In this document: positions 42,763 through 52,124 of the stretch, one piece after another
Layout of the letters: each line of letters begins with the position of its first letter
Numbering within the stretch: position 1 is the first letter of the stretch
NCBI GenBank assembly: GCA_934364805.1
Contig: CAKRMH010000003.1
Span: forward strand, 117,011-181,010
DNA length: 64,000 bases
Source: an uncultured Lachnospiraceae bacterium
GTDB lineage: Bacteria > Bacillota > Clostridia > Lachnospirales > Lachnospiraceae
Direction of reading: 5' to 3'
Position numbers and translations under genes: made by a program
The notes under the pieces: model-generated
What the model was told of the DNA's origin: nothing
The model's input: the letters and a program-made list of their open reading frames with translations, nothing else
Databases searched by the model: none

Positions 42763-45332
42763 GAGGAAAACCTCTCATACGGTTCCACTTCAATATCATC
42801 AAATGTTGTAGAATCCTGATATAACGTCAGTGCAAGATCAAGAAGTGAAAACATCATAACTGCACCGGTGCCTTCTCCAAGTGCCAGTCTGGCATCGATC
42901 ACAGGTTCTACCCCTAGTTCCTTCATGATTTTTGCAGCAGCCGGCTCCTTACTGCAGTGGGAAGGAATCATGTATTCTTTCACTCCCGGACAAAGCCGTT
43001 CTGCAATGAGCGCTGCAACAGCACTGATCACGCCATCCATTACGATTGGAATATGATAGCGTGCGCCTCCGATATACACGCCGACAAGACCTGCAATATC
43101 AAGCCCTCCAACAGTTCTTAATATACGAACGGTGTCTTTGGGATTAAAATCATAATGTTTCAATGCATTGCGGATCACATCACATTTGCGCTGCAGTCCT
43201 GCATCATTTAATCCTGCACCTCTTCCGGTGATCTCTTCCACCTCACAGCCTAAAAGTGCGGCTGCAACAGCACTGCTTGTCGTTGTATTTCCGATTCCCA
43301 TTTCACCGGTTCCGATCAGGCGATACCCTTTCTCTTTGCATTCACCGACAAGACGGATTCCGGTTTCCACCGCCTGGTTGCATTCCACAAGTGTCATTGC
43401 CGGTTCCTTTGCAAAATTCCGTGTTCCCTTACGTACTTTTAACATTCGGACACCATCCCACTCTGTATCCCGGGCAATTCCGATATCCACAGGAATCACA
43501 TCCGCTCCCGCAAATTGTGCCATCTTACCGACCGAAGTCTGGTTTTGTCCCATAAACTCCGTCACAATTGCAGTAACTTCCTGCCCGGACTGGCTGACGC
43601 CCTCTTCGACAATCCCATTGTCTGCACACATTGCAAGAATGGCCTTCTTTTTTATATCAATTGCAGAGCTTCCGCCAATTGCTCCGATTCTTGCAAGGAA
43701 TCCTTCAAATTTTCCAAGACCGTCCAGTGGTTTTGCCACGTGATCCCAGTTTTCCTGTATTTTTTGAATAAGTTCCCGGTCGACCGGATCAATCGTAATC
43801 TGCTGCAGACATGGAAGTTCTTCTGCAATCCGGCTTTCCTTTAGCATCTCATAGATTTTTGTCATATCAAGAGATGCCCTGAGTCCGTCTGCAAGCTTAT
43901 CGTACTGTGTTTCCTTGAAAGCCTGATAGTCCATCATTCCGCTGGTATCCACAGATACGCCTTTTCGTTTTGCAAGAACCTCAATGATCTTTTCCGCAAT
44001 CCTTCCGTGATCAAAAATTCCATGGACATAAGTTCCATAGACATGCTCTTTGACCACACCGTCCTCTTTTTGTCCAGCTTCACTTCCGCTTGTTCTGATC
44101 GTGCACACATGCGGGCTTTTCTCCGTAAAAACCGTATGTCCCATATGTATCTCATAACCGGTCAGTTCCATTCCTGACAGATCATTTAAAATGCCCGGAA
44201 GCTGCCCAAACGTTCCCTTTACCTGTGTTCTTGTCTTTTCCGGCAAAAGCTCCGTAAGTATCGGAAGAAGTTCCATGCCACGGATATTTCCGCCTTCTTC
44301 TACCTGATATGGATCTGCAATGACATCTCCTAACATCTGGTAGCCTCCACAAACACCGAATATCAGTGTATCCTGTGATTTTTTTAAAATTACTGCCTCA
44401 AGGCCGTTCTGCCGCATCCATTTCAGATCCGCCATCGTATTTTTGCTTCCCGGAAGTATGATCATATCCGGATCTCTCAGTTCTGCCACCGAACTTACAT
44501 AACGGACCGATACGGCATCCATCTGCTCAAATACGGCAAAATCCGTAAAATTGGATATGCGTGGATAATGGATCACCGCAATATCGATCAGCTTTTGCTG
44601 TTTCTGATCAAATCTTGTGCTGAGGCTGTCTTCATCCTCAATGGAAAGCTGCATATACGGAACAACACCGACAACCGGGATGTTTCCTCTTTCCTCGAGC
44701 ATCTGAACTCCTGGATCAAGAATGGATTTGTCTCCGCGGAATTTATTGATGACAAGACCCTTTACCCGTTCCTTTTCGTCTGGTCGAAGCAAATCTACGG
44801 TTCCAAGAAGCTGTGCAAATACGCCGCCTCGGTCAATATCTCCGACAAGAATGACCGGTGCATCTACAAGTTCTGCGAGCCCCATATTGACAATATCATT
44901 CTCCCTCAGATTGATCTCCGCCGGGCTTCCTGCGCCCTCAATCACAATAATATCCGCCTGTTCCTCCAGCTTCCGGAATGCTTTTGTGATCTCCGGGATC
45001 AATGTTTTTTTATACTGAAAATAATCCTTCGCACTCATATTGCCAAGGACTTCTCCATTCACAATAACCTGGGAGCCGATCTGGTTGGTTGGTTTTAAAA
45101 GAACCGGGTTCATGCACACAAGCGGACGGATTCCTGCTGCTTCCGCCTGCATTACCTGTGCGCGTCCCATCTCAAGTCCTTCTTCTGTGATAAAGGAATT
45201 GAGTGCCATATTCTGGGATTTAAAAGGTGCCACACGATATCCATCCTGTTTAAATATCCTGCAAAGCCCTGCAACGATCAGGCTCTTTCCTGCATTGGAC
45301 ATCGTTCCCTGTACCATAATGATTTTTGCCAT
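42759..45332 (-). CDS. cobQ: Fused cobyric acid synthase (CobQ/CbiP) and nucleotide-DMB phosphoribosyltransferase (CobT)
   Basis: An 857-residue fusion. Residues of about 1-505 are cobyric acid synthase: IIMVQGTMSNAGKSLIVAGLCRIF (nucleotide site), DIDRGGVFAQLLGTVDLL, and the glutamine-amidotransferase Cys in LIFGVCGGYQMLGD with a later VHGIFD histidine. Residues of about 506-857 are CobT: KPLDGLGKFEGFLARIGAIGG, ADNGIVEEGVSQSGQEVTA, TGEMGIGNTTTSSAVAAALLG and the catalytic Glu in ALGEGTGAVMM. The first half amidates the corrin side chains; the second makes alpha-ribazole phosphate from a lower-ligand base. GAGAGGGA precedes the ATG; the 3' end overlaps cobU by 4 bases. Confidence 0.94.
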   Translation of the reverse strand: MAKIIMVQGTMSNAGKSLIVAGLCRIFKQDGYRVAPFKSQNMALNSFITEEGLEMGRAQVMQAEAAGIRPLVCMNPVLLKPTNQIGSQVIVNGEVLGNMSAKDYFQYKKTLIPEITKAFRKLEEQADIIVIEGAGSPAEINLRENDIVNMGLAELVDAPVILVGDIDRGGVFAQLLGTVDLLRPDEKERVKGLVINKFRGDKSILDPGVQMLEERGNIPVVGVVPYMQLSIEDEDSLSTRFDQKQQKLIDIAVIHYPRISNFTDFAVFEQMDAVSVRYVSSVAELRDPDMIILPGSKNTMADLKWMRQNGLEAVILKKSQDTLIFGVCGGYQMLGDVIADPYQVEEGGNIRGMELLPILTELLPEKTRTQVKGTFGQLPGILNDLSGMELTGYEIHMGHTVFTEKSPHVCTIRTSGSEAGQKEDGVVKEHVYGTYVHGIFDHGRIAEKIIEVLAKRKGVSVDTSGMMDYQAFKETQYDKLADGLRASLDMTKIYEMLKESRIAEELPCLQQITIDPVDRELIQKIQENWDHVAKPLDGLGKFEGFLARIGAIGGSSAIDIKKKAILAMCADNGIVEEGVSQSGQEVTAIVTEFMGQNQTSVGKMAQFAGADVIPVDIGIARDTEWDGVRMLKVRKGTRNFAKEPAMTLVECNQAVETGIRLVGECKEKGYRLIGTGEMGIGNTTTSSAVAAALLGCEVEEITGRGAGLNDAGLQRKCDVIRNALKHYDFNPKDTVRILRTVGGLDIAGLVGVYIGGARYHIPIVMDGVISAVAALIAERLCPGVKEYMIPSHCSKEPAAAKIMKELGVEPVIDARLALGEGTGAVMMFSLLDLALTLYQDSTTFDDIEVEPYERFSS

Positions 45333-45372
45333 ATTGTCCCTCTCTGTCTCTGCGTTGTCCGATAACTCTGGT

Positions 45373-45942
45373 TTAATCCAGATCTGGAAACGGAATGATT
45401 CCAGGCTGATCTTCCAGATGTTCTCCGATCATTTTCTCCATCCATACCATATCATACCAGCGATTGAATTTATAGCCGCTGTCATGAAATCTTCCAACCA
45501 TCTGATAGCCAAGTTTCTCATGAAAATACACACTGTCCATGGTCAGATGTTCATCCTCTTCTTTGGGATAGGCAATGCATGCGTTTACATTTAAGATGCC
45601 CTGTTTTTTCAGGATTTTTTCAAGTGCTTCATACAGTTGTCTTCCGATTCCAAGCTGTTTTTTATCGGTACTCACATAAATGGAAGTCTCCACGGACCAG
45701 TCATATGCGGCTCTTTCCTTAAATGCACTTACATATGCATAACCAGCCACACCCTCGTCTGTCTCTGCCACAAGATATGGATATCTTTTCAACGTATTCT
45801 TTATTCTTCCTGCAAATTCTTCCACCGATGGCACTTCGTATTCAAAAGTGATTGCCGTATTCTCCACATAGGGGCGATATATTTCCAATAATTGTTCTGC
45901 ATCCGCCTCGGATGCTGTTCTGATCCGTGCTTCTGTATTCAT
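45373..45942 (-). CDS. GNAT acetyltransferase, phosphinothricin-acetyltransferase-like
   Basis: About 189 residues with IRTASEADAEQLLEIYRPYVENTAITFEYEVPS, the PAT-type N-terminus, and the acetyl-CoA loop in SIYVSTDKKQLGIGRQLYEALEKIL. The end (YKFNRWYDMVWMEKMIG) is also typical. Substrates of this family vary (amino-acid analogues, methionine derivatives); no resistance role is claimed. The frame opens at 45981; GGGAGAG lies about 8 bases before the ATG at 45940-45942, which overlaps the stop of the U32 gene in an ATGA. It is therefore coupled to that gene. Confidence 0.87.
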   Translation of the reverse strand: MNTEARIRTASEADAEQLLEIYRPYVENTAITFEYEVPSVEEFAGRIKNTLKRYPYLVAETDEGVAGYAYVSAFKERAAYDWSVETSIYVSTDKKQLGIGRQLYEALEKILKKQGILNVNACIAYPKEEDEHLTMDSVYFHEKLGYQMVGRFHDSGYKFNRWYDMVWMEKMIGEHLEDQPGIIPFPDLD

Positions 45943-46937
45943 ATGCTTTTCTCTCCCTGGTAATAACAATTTTCCATACATCCATGCGTGAACAGTTCTT
46001 TCCTTATCCGTTCGATGTAGGCTGCCCTGCCTTTATCTGTTTTATCTCCAAAATGTTCTTTCACTTCTTCCCGTATTGTAAGTGCGCGCTTTGTCTGCAT
46101 AATGTCTTTTCTTGCATACTCGGTATAATTCCCTCTGCCGACGATCTTCAGGTGGGTGATCCCCGCATCTGCAAGATCATATAATGCGCAAAGACCACAT
46201 CCGGTTGCACCTGTGACATATCCCTCTTCCTCCGGTATCGGAATCTTTTCCTCCCCGCTTACCGCCTGTTCTCCTGTTATGCCCCTGTCTGCATCATATT
46301 TTCCAAGTTCATATGGAACATGACATAAATGCGCAAATTCATCACAATGAAGAGAATTGCAAAAGGCTCCGGTAAAATGACAAAGCTCATTCAAAAAGAA
46401 TGCTTCATATTCTGGAATCTTACCTTTGCATTTTACAACGCATGAATGCATGTCTGCAATACTGTTCTTTCTATGAAAGATCACTCTTTGAATGTCAAAG
46501 GCTTCCATATGTTCCAGAAAAATCGAATTGATCTCTGCGCACTCCCCGCTTAAATGAATCCTGCAAGGAATGTTCTGCTGTCTGAGATACAGAATCAAAG
46601 CCGGATCTGCGATGATAAAAGTAGAAAAACCAATCTGCATACATCTCTCCACATATTGGGCAATCTCTGGATATTGTGTTCCAGAATAATACAAAGAATT
46701 GAGCGTCAGTTTGACCGGCACCCCATAGCAGTCCATCATACTCTTTAAAATCTTCAGTTCCTCCAGCGATCCCACCTGAACATTATAATTCATGACTTCT
46801 CTCCGGTTAAGCGGACCGATGGTTCCATATTTTCTGCTCCATTCCAACGGCACATATCCACAGAAAAATTCATCTGCACCGGCTTTTACGAACGGAATAT
46901 ATTCATCAATGGAACCAAGTCCTGACACAATCTTCAT
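45939..46937 (-). CDS. Peptidase U32-family protein with conserved cysteine cluster
   Basis: 332 residues beginning MKIVSGLGSIDEYIPFVKAGADEFFCGYVP, the TIM-barrel-like start of U32 proteins, and NVQVGSLEELKILKSMMDCYGVPVKLTLNSL. A cysteine cluster CNSLHCDEFAHLCHVPYE and GCGLCALYDLADAGITHLKIVGRG recall the U32 proteins that carry an Fe-S cluster, such as UbiU/UbiV and tRNA/rRNA hydroxylation factors; most are not peptidases. The ATG at 46935-46937 has GGAGG 10 bases upstream. It lies 20 bases after the unknown 459-codon gene, which seems to be its partner. Substrate is unknown. Confidence 0.8.
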   Translation of the reverse strand: MKIVSGLGSIDEYIPFVKAGADEFFCGYVPLEWSRKYGTIGPLNRREVMNYNVQVGSLEELKILKSMMDCYGVPVKLTLNSLYYSGTQYPEIAQYVERCMQIGFSTFIIADPALILYLRQQNIPCRIHLSGECAEINSIFLEHMEAFDIQRVIFHRKNSIADMHSCVVKCKGKIPEYEAFFLNELCHFTGAFCNSLHCDEFAHLCHVPYELGKYDADRGITGEQAVSGEEKIPIPEEEGYVTGATGCGLCALYDLADAGITHLKIVGRGNYTEYARKDIMQTKRALTIREEVKEHFGDKTDKGRAAYIERIRKELFTHGCMENCYYQGEKSI

Positions 46938-46957
46938 ATTTGGCTTTCCTCCTTTCA

Positions 46958-48310
46958 TCACAACAGATTTATTACGATCCGGTCCAGGCCCTGTGCAAGA
47001 TACTCCGGAAGCCTGGTGCTTCCCGTCAGGATCTGGTCATCATAGCCGAACAGGGAATTGTACCGGCCTGCCATATGCAGATGATCCGGATAGGAAAATA
47101 CATAAGAACTGCAATAGCCCGGACAATGTTCTGCCATATACTGCTTTCCGCGGCTTCCTTCTTTGCATCTTGCAAAAAGAGGACAATACTGCGATGTATT
47201 AGTCTGATAAAATGGAATATGAATACTGTTTTTTCCTTCCGGTATATGAATCCGGTAACCGCAGGATTCCTGTTCATAACGTTCGATTCCATATTCTTTC
47301 TTCAAATATTCCCGGAAAAACCCCTGATCCAGTGCATTTTCTGCAAGCGTGGATTCCCCGGTGTCCATCCCGATCTTATAACGCATCCTTGGATCTTTTC
47401 TCCTCTTATTTAAAAGTACTCCAAGGACGGGAAGAAATACCGCCCTTTTCTCACGGACCAGAGACAGCATGCCCCAGTCATTTAGTACAAGCTCCAGCTT
47501 TGTATGATGATTTATGCACCACTTTTCCAGTTTTTTCAATAATTCTTCTGTCTCACTGATCTTTGATTCCCGCATATATGTAAACGCCAGTGTAATGTTT
47601 CTTCGTTCTTCCATTGCCTTATCTAACAGCTTTTCAAGCTCTGCCCAGGATGGGAACAGATGATGGCAGAACTGATTTCCAATGTAAATTCTGTCCAACT
47701 GCTGTTTTGCAAGCGGATGATTCAAAAGTCCATGTGATCTCCAGTATTCCCGGTAAAATTCGTCCACGTCCATTGCCAGATACTGCCTCCATAGCTTCGG
47801 GTGGTCCAGTTCCAGCGCAATTTCTACTCTTTTTCCGCCTTCCCGTACAGTCCTGATAAAGCTCCAGTCTCCCGCCTCTGTCTCCTGAAACCAGCCAAGT
47901 GACTGCTTATGAAAATCCAGTGTCATCTGCTCATCGAGTTTCGCCGGATAACCCGTATAATCTTCTGCAAGAGCTGCATCGTCTCCTTCAAGCTTTTTGG
48001 TGACATAATGATAATAAGACCGATCGAGTTTCTGCACTGCCTTGCGGTAACTTTCATCGGCAATCTGAATCTCATATTCCATGCAGAATCGCTCCGCATC
48101 CAGTTCCAGAATATACGGATGCATCAAAATGACAGAGTCATAGGTGCAGACTCTGTCATCATAAAAAAATATCTCCAGCCTGGCCACCTGATCCAGCGGT
48201 TCGGCAGTTCGAAATGTCAGTCTGTGTTCCTCAAGTTCTATGAACCGTACTTCTCTCTGCTTCCCACTTTTCTCCGTAATGAGACCTGACGCTAATGCAA
48301 ACGGAATCAC
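46958..48310 (-). CDS. Unknown protein, probable partner of the U32-family protein
   Basis: About 450 residues, not recognised as a named family. The N-terminal 90 residues (KQREVRFIELEEHRLTFRTAEPLDQVARLEIFFYDD) are beta-rich and vaguely like a PilZ barrel, without its arginine motif. The rest has a barrel-like pattern (TLAFTYMRESKISETEELLKKLEKWC, KLELVLNDWGMLSLV, RMRYKIGMDT) and cysteines in QYCPLFARCK and EHCPGYCSSYVFSYPDHLHMAGR. It may be a diverged U32 relative, so the pair could be a heterodimer like UbiU/UbiV; inference. GTG at 48308-48310 has GGAGG 8 bases upstream, 3 bases after the SDR stop, so it is preferred over the ATG at 48337. Confidence 0.6.
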   Translation of the reverse strand: MIPFALASGLITEKSGKQREVRFIELEEHRLTFRTAEPLDQVARLEIFFYDDRVCTYDSVILMHPYILELDAERFCMEYEIQIADESYRKAVQKLDRSYYHYVTKKLEGDDAALAEDYTGYPAKLDEQMTLDFHKQSLGWFQETEAGDWSFIRTVREGGKRVEIALELDHPKLWRQYLAMDVDEFYREYWRSHGLLNHPLAKQQLDRIYIGNQFCHHLFPSWAELEKLLDKAMEERRNITLAFTYMRESKISETEELLKKLEKWCINHHTKLELVLNDWGMLSLVREKRAVFLPVLGVLLNKRRKDPRMRYKIGMDTGESTLAENALDQGFFREYLKKEYGIERYEQESCGYRIHIPEGKNSIHIPFYQTNTSQYCPLFARCKEGSRGKQYMAEHCPGYCSSYVFSYPDHLHMAGRYNSLFGYDDQILTGSTRLPEYLAQGLDRIVINLL

Positions 48311-48312
48311 AA

Positions 48313-49083
48313 TTACAGCCTCCGAAGAGCAGCCCAAAATCCCATCATGATCTCACTTGGGACAATTTGGGCAATGACACGGTGAATGGAACACATAAAT
48401 CCCGGTGTCGAGACAGCCATGCCAAGTCTTGTATCCCGCATAGCTCTGCGTGCAACAGCCTTCTGTCTGGATGCAAACGGGAAGGAACGGATCTCGCTCT
48501 TGTTCTTTCCTGATCTTGCTCTGCCTATAAATTCCGTATCTTTGATCCAGTATGGGCATACGGCTGTTACCGAGATTCTCCTTGAAAACAGTTCCACACG
48601 AAGTGCCCTGCTGTAACGATATAAAAATGCTTTGCTTGCCGCATAAACATTCAGATAAGGAAACGGCTGAAAAGCAGCAGTCGAACAGATCTGCATAATG
48701 TGACTTCCCTTCTTCATATACGGAAGTACAGTCTGTGTAACCGCAACTGCTGCGCGGCAATTCAGATCGATCATTCCCTCTGTATCCTCCAGAGATACTT
48801 CTTTATAGTTACCGATCTTTCCATATCCTGCTGCATTGATCAACATCCGGACATTCGGATTCTCCTTTTTCAGATACTCTGCAAGTTCCCGCACGGACTC
48901 CTTTTCTCCAAGATCCAACGGAACTGCAAGAACCGGTGTCTCTGACTGCTTTGCAAGCTCGAGAAGCCGTTCCTTTCTTCTTGCAATCACCCAGATTGCA
49001 TCATATTTTTTCTGTGCATCCAAAAGTCGTACGAATTCTCGTCCAATTCCACTGGATGCCCCCGTTACAATTGCAATATTCAT
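48313..49083 (-). CDS. Short-chain dehydrogenase/reductase (SDR)
   Basis: 256 residues of classic SDR: the NAD(P) motif VTGASSGIGREF, the NAAGYGKI motif, the catalytic Ser-Tyr-Lys as CSTAAFQPFPYLNVYAASKAF (Y-x-A-S-K), and a C-terminal hydrophobic end. ARRKERLLELA after the first strand suggests NADP use. Substrate is unknown. It heads the minus operon continuing into the U32 partner, U32 and GNAT genes. GAGGGTGAGGG lies before the ATG. An extended -10 promoter lies 85 bases upstream. Confidence 0.9.
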   Translation of the reverse strand: MNIAIVTGASSGIGREFVRLLDAQKKYDAIWVIARRKERLLELAKQSETPVLAVPLDLGEKESVRELAEYLKKENPNVRMLINAAGYGKIGNYKEVSLEDTEGMIDLNCRAAVAVTQTVLPYMKKGSHIMQICSTAAFQPFPYLNVYAASKAFLYRYSRALRVELFSRRISVTAVCPYWIKDTEFIGRARSGKNKSEIRSFPFASRQKAVARRAMRDTRLGMAVSTPGFMCSIHRVIAQIVPSEIMMGFWAALRRL

Positions 49084-49168
49084 ACCCTCACCCTCCTTAT
49101 GAATGTTCTGTTTCGTTATTTACCAAAATTCAATATAAATTTCGCAAATACCCAAATATTCTGTTTAT

Positions 49169-49177
49169 AGTATACCA
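49169..49177 (-). promoter_or_regulatory. Extended -10 promoter of the SDR/U32 operon
   Basis: On the minus strand TGG TATACT reads 49177-49169; the -35 region (GACTTT) is weak. It lies 86 bases upstream of the SDR start. No cobalamin riboswitch was recognised in the leader. Confidence 0.45.
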
Positions 49178-49238
49178 TATTCTATGAGAAAAAAGTCGTC
49201 ACAAACAGGATTCCAATAAAAAAGGATAGCGCTGTACC

Positions 49239-49276
49239 CATACTGATAGTATAATTATTTTTGTCTTATCAGTATG
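49239..49276 (+). promoter_or_regulatory. Operator palindrome around the -10 box of the XRE/ABC operon
   Basis: CATACTGATA at 49239-49248 and TATCAGTATG at 49267-49276 form a perfect 10-bp inverted repeat with an 18-base spacer. TATAAT (49250-49255) lies between the arms. The XRE regulator starts 67 bases later, so autoregulation is likely. Confidence 0.65.
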
Positions 49277-49342
49277 TATTGTAAGTTCATTTTCATTTTT
49301 ACCCACTATATAATAAATAACAGATCGAGAGGAGAAATCATT

Positions 49343-50428
49343 ATGACATTAAAGCTTTCCGATAATATCCGTTCATTTCGAAAACAACGTTCACTCACCC
49401 AGGAGCAGCTGGCCGAAGTACTCGGTGTAACCACAGGTGCTGTATACAAATGGGAAGCGGGTCTGTCGATCCCGGATCTGAGTCTGATCGTTGAAATGGC
49501 TGATTTTTTTGACACTTCCATGGATGTCCTGATCGGCTATGAAATGAAAAACAACCGGGTTGAAGAGACTTTAAACCGGATTCGGGAATATATCTACAAC
49601 AGAGACTACACTATGATTTTCGAAGCCGAAAAGGCACTCAAAAAATACCCAAATCATTTCCGGATTGTCCATAGCTGTGCGCGGATGTATCACATCTTCG
49701 GACTGGAGCTGGCCGATAAAAAAAAGCTCCGGCGTTCCCTGGAGCTGTACGAAAAAACCCGTCTTCTTCTGAACCAGAATACCGATCCGCTGATCAGTGA
49801 GTTTACAATTTACGGGGAAATCGCAGATGTCTATCTCTCTCTTGGCGAAAACAAAAAAGCCGTGGAAATCTTCAAAAAACACAATTCGGCCGGACTTTAT
49901 AATGACCGGATCGGACTTACGCTTGCCACCAACGGAGGAGACAAAGAGGAATCTCTTTTCTATTTATCTGAAGCACTGATTGCCTCGATCAGCTCGATCG
50001 TACGCACCATTACCGGGTATGTAAATGTATTTTTGGACAATGAGGAATTTGAAGATGCCGAAGCGATACTGCTCTGGCTTGATCAGATCCTGTCCGGCTT
50101 AAAATATGATCATATTCCCAATTCCTTTGACAAGCTGAACGGAACTTTTCTGTCCTTGCTTGCACATACACAGCTTGCACTTCACAAACCGGATGCAGCA
50201 AAGCAGACTCTGCTTCGAGCCAGGGAACTGGCATTATGTTTTGATGCAGCACCGGACTATGCTACAAATGCCATGCGTTTTATGCATTGTGAAAAACTTT
50301 CCAGTACTCATGATGACCTTGGTGCCACCGCAGTCTCCGGAATTGAGAAAACAATTTCCTCTCTGGAAGATCAGACACTGACCAATTTGTGGAAGGAGAT
50401 ATTGAAAAATGAAACAGAAACCGCTTAA
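49343..50428 (+). CDS. XRE-family regulator with TPR-like C-terminal domain
   Basis: 361 residues. The N-terminal helix-turn-helix is LSDNIRSFRKQRSLTQEQLAEVLGVTTGAVYKWEAGLSIPDLSLIVEMADFF. The remaining 290 residues are helical repeats (AEKALKKYPNHFRIVHSCARMYHIFGLEL, YGEIADVYLSLGENKKAVEIFKKH), as in Rgg/PlcR-type peptide-sensing regulators. In Lachnospiraceae such proteins are usually found directly before an ABC exporter, as here. The ATG at 49343 has GAGAGGAG upstream; the longer frame from 49274 overlaps the operator. It ends in a 20-base overlap with the ABC gene. Confidence 0.88.
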   Translation: MTLKLSDNIRSFRKQRSLTQEQLAEVLGVTTGAVYKWEAGLSIPDLSLIVEMADFFDTSMDVLIGYEMKNNRVEETLNRIREYIYNRDYTMIFEAEKALKKYPNHFRIVHSCARMYHIFGLELADKKKLRRSLELYEKTRLLLNQNTDPLISEFTIYGEIADVYLSLGENKKAVEIFKKHNSAGLYNDRIGLTLATNGGDKEESLFYLSEALIASISSIVRTITGYVNVFLDNEEFEDAEAILLWLDQILSGLKYDHIPNSFDKLNGTFLSLLAHTQLALHKPDAAKQTLLRARELALCFDAAPDYATNAMRFMHCEKLSSTHDDLGATAVSGIEKTISSLEDQTLTNLWKEILKNETETA

Positions 50429-52124
50429 AAAGCAGTTGATCGAACAATTTTATCACAAAAACAAATTATTTTTTACCATCGCAATCATCGCATCCCTGCT
50501 GACCGGATCACTCAATCTGATCCTCTCATGGCTGATCCAGCAGCTGATTGACGCCGCATCCGGTTCTTCCGGATGCTTTACTTTAAAAACACTGACTCTC
50601 ATCAGTATCGGATTCATCTTCCTTTGTATCGGAAGTCTGCTCCTTGATTACATCTCGGAGCCACGATATATTGAAAAAGCGATCCGTCAGTACAAAGATT
50701 TTGCATTTCAGAAACTGACCCAGAAGGGCATCGCTTCCTTCCGTGATGAGACGACTGCCATCTATCTCTCTGCTCTGACCAATGATGCCACAAGCATTGA
50801 AAATGATTATATTTCCCAGCAGTTCACACTGATCACCAAATTTGTCATGTTTGTGGGTTCACTTGGTATGATGCTCTGGTATTCTCCGCTTATGACAGCC
50901 ATTTCCGCCGGTCTTACCATTCTGCCACTGGCTGCTTCTGTCATGACCGGAAATAAACTTGCCCCTGCGGAACGCAAAGTATCTGACCGCAACAAAGATT
51001 TTACCTCCTCTCTGACAGACTGCCTCACCGGTTTCACCGTTGTCAAAAGCTTTCAGGCAGAAAAAGAGATCTTTCAGCTTTTTTCCGGGAATAACCAGAC
51101 TCTGGAAAAAGAGAAATTTCACCGTCGCCGCATCAAAAACATGGTGTCCCTGATCGGCGCTACCACTGGAATCTTTGCCCAGCTTGGTGTATTTATTGTC
51201 GGCACCTACCTCTCTGTCTCCGGACATGGACTCACACCGGGTACCGTCATCATGTTTGTAAACCTCATGGGATTTCTCGTTGATCCAATCGCAGAACTTC
51301 CCGGACTTCTCGCAAGCCGTAAGGCTGCAAAAGGACTGATCGGCAAACTCGCTGATGCCCTGGAACAAAACAACGAAAAAGACGGTGGAACCGATATCCA
51401 TACCCTTACCGATGGAATCCATCTTTCCCACGTATCCTTCGGCTATGAGGAAAACAAAGAAATTCTGCATGATATTTCTACCACACTGGAAGCTGGAAAA
51501 TCCTATGCCATTGTCGGAGGCAGCGGAAGCGGAAAATCCACACTTTTAAATCTTCTGATGGCATCCAACTCCAATTATTCCGGCGAGATTCGTTTTGACC
51601 ATACTGAACTGCGCAAGATCAGCAGTTCTTCCCTCTATCGTCTGATCTCCATCATTCAGCAGAACGTCTTTGTATTTAACGCCTCTATCCGTGATAACAT
51701 CACCATGTTCCGCAATTTTTCGGAGGATGCGATCCACTCCGCAATCGAACATGCACACTTAAATACGCTCATGGAAAAATGCGGTGACCAGTATCTTTGC
51801 GGAGAAAATGGCAAAGGATTATCCGGAGGCGAGAAACAGCGAATCTCCATTGCACGAAGCCTGCTTAAAAGTTCTGCTGTCCTCTTTGCAGATGAAGTCA
51901 CTGCTGCCCTCGATCCACAGACAGCTTATCAGGTCTCCAGCGATATTCTGGATCTCGAAGGCATCACACGTGTTGTGATCACACATGCTCTTGACGAAGC
52001 CCTTTTGAAACGTTACGACCGTATTCTGGTCATGAAAGATGGCTGTCTTACCGAACAGGGAACCTTCGATGAACTGATGGCAAAGAAAGATTATTTCTAT
52101 GCACTTTATACTGTTGTGCAATAA
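50409..52124 (+). CDS. ABC transporter, fused permease and ATPase (exporter type)
   Basis: 571 residues: six membrane helices (about residues 20-290), then an ATPase with Walker A GGSGSGKSTLLNLLM, signature LSGGEKQRISIARSL and Walker B SAVLFADEVTAALD, with switch His in VVITHALDEAL. A single-chain half-transporter that should dimerise. Substrate is unknown; the preceding XRE/TPR regulator suggests induction by a ligand or peptide. GGAG lies 10 bases before the ATG inside the regulator gene. It overlaps the convergent HD-GYP gene by 19 bases. Confidence 0.92.
   Translation: MKQKPLKKQLIEQFYHKNKLFFTIAIIASLLTGSLNLILSWLIQQLIDAASGSSGCFTLKTLTLISIGFIFLCIGSLLLDYISEPRYIEKAIRQYKDFAFQKLTQKGIASFRDETTAIYLSALTNDATSIENDYISQQFTLITKFVMFVGSLGMMLWYSPLMTAISAGLTILPLAASVMTGNKLAPAERKVSDRNKDFTSSLTDCLTGFTVVKSFQAEKEIFQLFSGNNQTLEKEKFHRRRIKNMVSLIGATTGIFAQLGVFIVGTYLSVSGHGLTPGTVIMFVNLMGFLVDPIAELPGLLASRKAAKGLIGKLADALEQNNEKDGGTDIHTLTDGIHLSHVSFGYEENKEILHDISTTLEAGKSYAIVGGSGSGKSTLLNLLMASNSNYSGEIRFDHTELRKISSSSLYRLISIIQQNVFVFNASIRDNITMFRNFSEDAIHSAIEHAHLNTLMEKCGDQYLCGENGKGLSGGEKQRISIARSLLKSSAVLFADEVTAALDPQTAYQVSSDILDLEGITRVVITHALDEALLKRYDRILVMKDGCLTEQGTFDELMAKKDYFYALYTVVQ

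Noticed and set aside
45373..45942. A phosphinothricin-resistance gene
   Set aside because: The PAT-type GNAT fold is shared by many housekeeping acetyltransferases, so a resistance function is not supported.
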